From DAIOEK01 sp036746315 (lineage in GTDB: Bacteria; Chloroflexota; Anaerolineae; Anaerolineales; Anaerolineaceae): a stretch of 64,000 nt of DNA. The stretch is from contig DAIOEK010000005.1 of assembly GCA_036746315.1 (NCBI GenBank), forward strand, positions 1-64,000, given 5' to 3'. Shown here one piece after another: positions 60,325 through 64,000 of this stretch; positions within the stretch are counted from its first letter, which is position 1; every line of letters begins with the position of its first letter. Position numbers and translations under genes: made by a program. The notes under the pieces were generated by a model. It ran no database searches. It saw only the letters and a program-made list of their open reading frames with translations, and was not told the DNA's origin.

Positions 60325-61803
60325 TCAGACCATCCGTGGTCTGCGCAAGTGGTAATCGGTAACCTGTTGATAGCTGTGCGCCATCCGCAGGAGTGTCGCT
60401 TCGGCAAATGGTTTGCCCATCAACTGGATGCCTACAGGCAGGGACTGACGATCAAACCCGACCGGGAAAGCCAATCCGGGGATGCCTGCCAGGTTGGCGG
60501 GCAGGGTAAACACATCTTCCAAATACATTGCCAACGGATCGTCGCCATGCTGCCCAATCTTAAAAGCAGTGGTCGGCGCCACAGGGGCGGCAATGGCATC
60601 CACTTTTTCAAATGCAGTATCAAAATCCCGCTTGATCAATGTGCGAACTTTTTGTGCCTGTCCATAAAAGGCGTCATAATATCCAGCGGAAAGGGCATAG
60701 GTTCCCAGCATAATGCGCCGTTTCACTTCGGCACCAAAGCCCTCTCCGCGACTGACCTTAAATTGTTCAATGTAGGATTCTTCTGGATGACAATGACCGA
60801 AACGAACGCTGTCATAGCGCGCCAGGTTTGCCGATGCTTCCGCAGGCGCGATCAGATAATATACTGGCAGCGCATAGCGGGTGTGCGGAAGACTGACAGA
60901 TACAACTTCAGCCCCCAGGTCGGCAAAAGTCTGTATGGCTTTGCGAACCGCAGCTTCGACATCCGGCTGAATGCCCTCGATAAAATATTCATCCGGGATG
61001 CCGATCCGCAGACCTTTGAGATCACTCTGACCATCGAGTTGAATCTCCGGTACGGGAAGGTCAACACAGGTGGAGTCGCGCTCATCTTTGCCCGCCATGG
61101 CAGAAAACAGCAACGCTGCATCGGCAGCCGAATGCGCAAGGCAGCCCACGCTATCCAGAGAGGAGCCGTAAGCGATCAAACCGTAGCGTGAAATCCGCCC
61201 GTAGGTTGGCTTCAATCCGGTCAAACCGCAAAACGAAGCGGGCTGGCGGACACTGCCCCCGGTATCCGTGCCCAATGCGGCAACAGCCATACCGGCTGTA
61301 ACCGCAGCCGCAGACCCGCCGCTCGATCCTCCGGGGACCCTCTGGAGATTCCAGGGGTTATGGGTAACGCCGTAGGCAGAGTTTTCCGTGGAAGAGCCCA
61401 TGGCAAATTCGTCGGTATTGGTCTTGCCCAGCACCACCACACCCTGCTCGAACAGACGGTCTACGGCGGTGGCGGTGAAGGGCGGAATGTAATTTTCAAG
61501 AATCTTCGAGCCGCAGGTGCAGCGAACACCCGAAAGGGAGAGCACATCCTTGACCGCAATGGGGATGCCGGTCAGCGGAGTGACTTCTGCTGGCAAATCC
61601 TGCCGCATTTGGGAAAAGTGAAAATCGGCCCGGTTGGCTCGAAACAATGCCTCTTCGGCAGTCAAGGTCAAATAGGCATGAATGTCGGAATCGCGGGTTT
61701 CGATCTGTTCCAGGCACGCCCGGGTTAACTCCCGGCTGGAAACTTCACCGGAACGAAGCATGCGGAAACATTCTGTCAGGCTAAGCTCATGCAGATCGGT
61801 CAT
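60325..61803 (-). CDS. gatA: Asp-tRNA(Asn)/Glu-tRNA(Gln) amidotransferase subunit A
   Basis: GatA releases ammonia from glutamine for the transamidation reaction. The 492-residue amidase-family protein shows AVKDVLSLSGV (catalytic Lys), the signature GGSSGGSAAAVTAGMAVAALGTDTGGSVRQPASFCG (cis-Ser and nucleophile Ser) and GLKPTYGRISRYGLIAYGSSLDSVG, the true GatA pattern. It overlaps the gatC stop by four bases (start ATG at 61801-61803). The partner gatB is six genes further down the same operon. Confidence 0.97.
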   Translation of the reverse strand: MTDLHELSLTECFRMLRSGEVSSRELTRACLEQIETRDSDIHAYLTLTAEEALFRANRADFHFSQMRQDLPAEVTPLTGIPIAVKDVLSLSGVRCTCGSKILENYIPPFTATAVDRLFEQGVVVLGKTNTDEFAMGSSTENSAYGVTHNPWNLQRVPGGSSGGSAAAVTAGMAVAALGTDTGGSVRQPASFCGLTGLKPTYGRISRYGLIAYGSSLDSVGCLAHSAADAALLFSAMAGKDERDSTCVDLPVPEIQLDGQSDLKGLRIGIPDEYFIEGIQPDVEAAVRKAIQTFADLGAEVVSVSLPHTRYALPVYYLIAPAEASANLARYDSVRFGHCHPEESYIEQFKVSRGEGFGAEVKRRIMLGTYALSAGYYDAFYGQAQKVRTLIKRDFDTAFEKVDAIAAPVAPTTAFKIGQHGDDPLAMYLEDVFTLPANLAGIPGLAFPVGFDRQSLPVGIQLMGKPFAEATLLRMAHSYQQVTDYHLRRPRMV

Positions 61804-62093
61804 GATTTATCCAAAACCGGGGGGACGCGGAATTGATGCTGCTCCTGCCGGGGTGCATTCTGCAATGCGTTGGAAGTGGAGAGACCCTCCCGGGGAACGT
61901 CGTTCCGCAAAGGGGCGTTCAAAGGCAGTACGGATGAAGTCGCCGGAATATCAGCGGTATCCAATTCGCTCAGCATGGCAATGTAATCCAGGATCGCAGA
62001 TAATTGCTCCTGGTAACGGACAACTTCATCTGCATCCAATGTTAAACGTGCCAAAAGGGCAATTTGTTGTACTTCTTTTTCCGAAAGGGGCAT
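61800..62093 (-). CDS. gatC: Asp-tRNA(Asn)/Glu-tRNA(Gln) amidotransferase subunit C
   Basis: A 97-residue GatC: MPLSEKEVQQIALLARLTLDADEVVRYQEQLSAILDYIAMLSELDTADIPATSSV, then NAPLRNDVPREGLSTSNALQNAPRQEQHQFRVPPVL. It wraps round GatA and GatB and stabilises the complex. I start at the ATG at 62091-62093, which gives the standard N-terminus; the longer frame (from 62117) would run through the -10 box. It is the first gene of the operon. Confidence 0.93.
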   Translation of the reverse strand: MPLSEKEVQQIALLARLTLDADEVVRYQEQLSAILDYIAMLSELDTADIPATSSVLPLNAPLRNDVPREGLSTSNALQNAPRQEQHQFRVPPVLDKS

Positions 62094-62099
62094 ATCCGT

Positions 62100-62108
62100 A
62101 TTATACCA
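62100..62108 (-). promoter_or_regulatory. Extended -10 promoter of the gat operon, leaderless arrangement
   Basis: On the minus strand TGG-TATAAT (box 62105-62100) stands six bases before the gatC ATG. Transcription would begin on the A of the start codon. No -35 hexamer is evident, consistent with an extended -10 promoter. Confidence 0.6.
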
Positions 62109-62172
62109 GCGCAACATGGGGATGACGGTCTCGAAGCGAAACGATGAAGCCGAATTGACATCTGTGTGTCGG

Positions 62173-62178
62173 TATAAT
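62173..62178 (+). promoter_or_regulatory. -10 box of the plus-strand esterase gene
   Basis: TATAAT at 62173-62178. The nearest TTGACA (62155-62160) is only 12 bp away, so the -35 element is uncertain. It is divergent from the gatC promoter. Confidence 0.4.
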
Positions 62179-62202
62179 AGAGATAACCAGAGAGGAAATA
62201 AA

Positions 62203-63063
62203 ATGGTGCCCCGTACAATTTTTCATCTGTTCGCACAAATTGCAGCCCTGAGCATCTTCCCGGCTTTGATCCTTCCACCGGCTCTCATCCCAGCAACGCC
62301 CACGCCCACCCCAGATATAACCCTCCATGCGCTCTGCCAGAAGCAGGATGGAAACCTGAACACCTATCAGATCGATTCGGTCCTGCTGCAAAAACCGGTC
62401 GATGTACGGGTATACACGCCGCCATGTTATTCCCCCCAAGAAAACAAAACTTATCCGGTGCTATACCTTCTGCACGGACAGTCTTCGCGAGAAGATCAGT
62501 GGGATCAGCTGGGTGTGGATGAAGCCGCCAACAGCCTGATCCACGCGGGTATTATTCAACCGCTGATCATCATCATGCCGCGGGAGATCTATTATCTACA
62601 GGAACCCTCTGAGTCGAAATTCGGTGAGGTGATGCTGCAGGAGATTGTTCCCTGGGCTGAAAAAAACTATTCCATCGACCCGGCTGCAGCCATGCATGCC
62701 ATCGGGGGGTTGTCGCGGGGCGGCGGCTGGGCACTGCGATTGGGATTAGCCAACCCGGACAAGTTCGGCAGCGTGGCAGGACACAGCCCGGTCCCCTTTA
62801 CCGCCGACCTGTACCGGGTATCCACCTGGCGGCGGCAAACTGCGGAAGATCAACTGCCAAGGATCTACCTGGATATGGGTTTGCTGGACCCCTACAAGGA
62901 TCTGGCAAGAAATTACGAAGTACGCATTTCGGAATTGTCTTATCCGCATGAATGGCACCTCAATCCGGGTACCCACAATGCGGAATACTGGTCAGCAAAC
63001 ATGGAAGATTATTTGCGCTGGTACGATCTGGGCTGGCAACAAAAGATTCAAGGCACAGAATAA
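62203..63063 (+). CDS. Exported alpha/beta-hydrolase, esterase D family
   Basis: A 286-residue protein with an N-terminal hydrophobic signal or anchor (FHLFAQIAALSIFPALILPPALI) and a Thr/Pro linker, then a PF00756-type esterase domain: YPVLYLLHGQSSREDQW, the nucleophile elbow GGLSRGGGWA, YLDMGLLDPY with the acid Asp, and PGTHNAEYW with the catalytic His. Substrates in the family range from feruloyl esters and mycolate to siderophores. GAGAGGAAA precedes the ATG at 62203. It shares 3' overlap of 16 bases with a convergent paralogue. Confidence 0.88.
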   Translation: MVPRTIFHLFAQIAALSIFPALILPPALIPATPTPTPDITLHALCQKQDGNLNTYQIDSVLLQKPVDVRVYTPPCYSPQENKTYPVLYLLHGQSSREDQWDQLGVDEAANSLIHAGIIQPLIIIMPREIYYLQEPSESKFGEVMLQEIVPWAEKNYSIDPAAAMHAIGGLSRGGGWALRLGLANPDKFGSVAGHSPVPFTADLYRVSTWRRQTAEDQLPRIYLDMGLLDPYKDLARNYEVRISELSYPHEWHLNPGTHNAEYWSANMEDYLRWYDLGWQQKIQGTE

Positions 63064-63974
63064 ACAGAGAAATACCACAGCAGATAGTCGGGGATATTTG
63101 CCTGCCAGTACTCTTCGCCATGTGTACCTGGAGAAACCGTAAACCGATGATCGATACCCGCCTGAGTGAGTGCATCATCCACCTGGGCGAGGAAGTGCAC
63201 TTCCATGTCCTGCTCACCAACATCCAACCAGAGGCGCTGCCCGGTCCAGATGCCTTGCAGGCGATGCGCCAGCAAGGAAGGAACATGCTGAAAGAGAGCG
63301 GGGCTGTGTCCACCAACCGCAGAGAACAGATCCGGGTGATCCAGAAAGATATCCCACGCCCAACCCCCGCCGCGAGAAAGACCGCCGATCATACGGCAGG
63401 ACGATTCGCCGCAGGTAGCGTAGTGTTCATCTATATATGGAAGCAGTTCCCCTGCCAGCGCTTCCCCAAAGTGTGATTCCGGGGGTCGTTTTGGATTAGG
63501 GTTGTAAGGAAAGATCATGATAAACGGCGGCGTCAGCCCGGCGGCAATATACGCATCCGCCGTCTCCACCGCCCCCAAGCGAATCCATTGATCATCAGAG
63601 TAGGTAATGCCATGCAAAAGGTAGAGCACCGGGTAAGAGGAGCTTCCGTTGTAGCAAGGAGGTAAATAAACGCTGAAATACAATTGACCCGGCAGTTCAG
63701 CCGACTCGATATACCTCCGCTCGATGCGGCCCTTCATTTGCAGGCAGCGCGGTTCTTCAGTGGGAACGGATGTCGGCACAACTCCATCTTTGGTTGGCTG
63801 CAGCGTTGCCCCCACAGGCGTTGACGCGGCAACGGAAGGTGTGGGGGGTAATGGTTCAGGGGTGCTTTCGGAAATTGCCGCTGCCCGACATGCGGCAAGG
63901 AACAGGATCGATAAAACAAAGCCCATCCGGGGGGCTATTTTTCCCGTTTTGCGCATGTCTTGACGGTTGAGCAT
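63048..63974 (-). CDS. Lipoprotein alpha/beta-hydrolase, esterase D family
   Basis: A 308-residue paralogue of the neighbouring esterase. It has a lipobox (LFLAAC), a long Thr/Pro/Ser linker (about 30-75), then YPVLYLLHGITYSDDQW, GGLSRGGGWA (nucleophile Ser), WLDVGEQD and PGTHGEEYW (His). The protein should sit on the cell surface. The ATG at 63972-63974 stands eight bases after a TATAAT box and no ribosome-binding site is seen; another ATG six codons downstream is possible. Confidence 0.87.
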   Translation of the reverse strand: MLNRQDMRKTGKIAPRMGFVLSILFLAACRAAAISESTPEPLPPTPSVAASTPVGATLQPTKDGVVPTSVPTEEPRCLQMKGRIERRYIESAELPGQLYFSVYLPPCYNGSSSYPVLYLLHGITYSDDQWIRLGAVETADAYIAAGLTPPFIMIFPYNPNPKRPPESHFGEALAGELLPYIDEHYATCGESSCRMIGGLSRGGGWAWDIFLDHPDLFSAVGGHSPALFQHVPSLLAHRLQGIWTGQRLWLDVGEQDMEVHFLAQVDDALTQAGIDHRFTVSPGTHGEEYWQANIPDYLLWYFSVYSVP

Positions 63975-63981
63975 AGTTCGA

Positions 63982-63987
63982 ATTATA
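63982..63987 (-). promoter_or_regulatory. -10 box just before the lipoprotein esterase gene
   Basis: On the minus strand TATAAT (63987-63982) ends seven bases before the ATG, another leaderless-looking start. The -35 region lies at or beyond the window edge. Confidence 0.5.
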
Positions 63988-64000
63988 CTCTTGGCTGCCG

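Noticed and set aside
60349..61191. 280-codon plus-strand open frame over gatA
   Set aside because: Antisense shadow of a fully conserved gatA.
1..64000. CRISPR arrays, insertion sequences, integrases, replication origin
   Set aside because: No regularly spaced repeats, transposase or integrase motifs were seen. dnaN is present but without dnaA or recF neighbours or a DnaA-box cluster that I could identify.

Overview
The window looks like chromosomal DNA of a free-living anaerobic member of the Chloroflexota, most likely class Anaerolineae. This placement is inferred from protein style, not from a marker-gene search. Support comes from a one-chain pyruvate:ferredoxin oxidoreductase, an indirect aminoacyl-tRNA pathway (GatCAB), a SecA with a large internal insert, lipoproteins with Thr/Pro-rich linkers, hemerythrins, and many ABC transporters. 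Coding density is high. I see no tRNA, rRNA, CRISPR array, insertion sequence or prophage.

Layout. 1-2789: secA (minus, cut by the window edge). 3054-3805: an RRM RNA-binding protein and a cold-shock protein, with a terminator-like hairpin in the leader. 3900-8130: a histidine-codon attenuator, hisD, and a NitT/TauT-type ABC transporter, all apparently one transcript. 8137-10223: two oligopeptide-type permeases. 10342-16561: surE, a dihydroorotate-dehydrogenase-like enzyme, pyruvate:ferredoxin oxidoreductase and a DNPH1/Rcl-like hydrolase. 16670-20278: two paralogous receiver/GAF/kinase proteins, each degenerate in a different module. 20434-24558: an Lrp-type regulator, DUF554, MscS and PF04020 membrane proteins, and a GH13 enzyme. 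24660-25351: infA and rpsU with a structured leader, followed by about 0.7 kb of gene-free repeats.

25887-36185: a YhhN-like protein, a Nudix hydrolase, a LysM lipoprotein, a FocA-type channel, a glycosyltransferase, rnhB, a Ca2+-type P-ATPase, a PilZ protein, an SRPBCC protein and two hemerythrins, one broken by an amber codon. 36289-46610: a HEAT-like protein, a trypsin-like lipoprotein protease with an extra C-terminal domain, a phosphatase-like protein, dnaN, an MFS permease, uvrC, pncC and a glycolipid-type glycosyltransferase. 46717-52472: an Rrf2 regulator, an ATGA-overlapping operon (CcmC-like protein, hutI, HD hydrolase, inositol-monophosphatase family), a lipoprotein and a small secreted basic protein. 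52570-53856: glutamate dehydrogenase. 54083-62093: an eight-gene minus-strand operon from gatC-gatA to aspartate aminotransferase and gatB. 62203-63974: two convergent paralogous esterases.

The best candidates for new biology are the histidine attenuator controlling hisD together with an ABC transporter; leader terminators ahead of the RRM gene and rpsU-infA; a recurring arrangement in which the -10 box sits 6-9 bases before the start codon (hisL, the response regulator, DUF554, uvrC, gatC, one esterase), suggesting leaderless mRNAs; the degenerate two-component pair; and the amber-interrupted hemerythrin.
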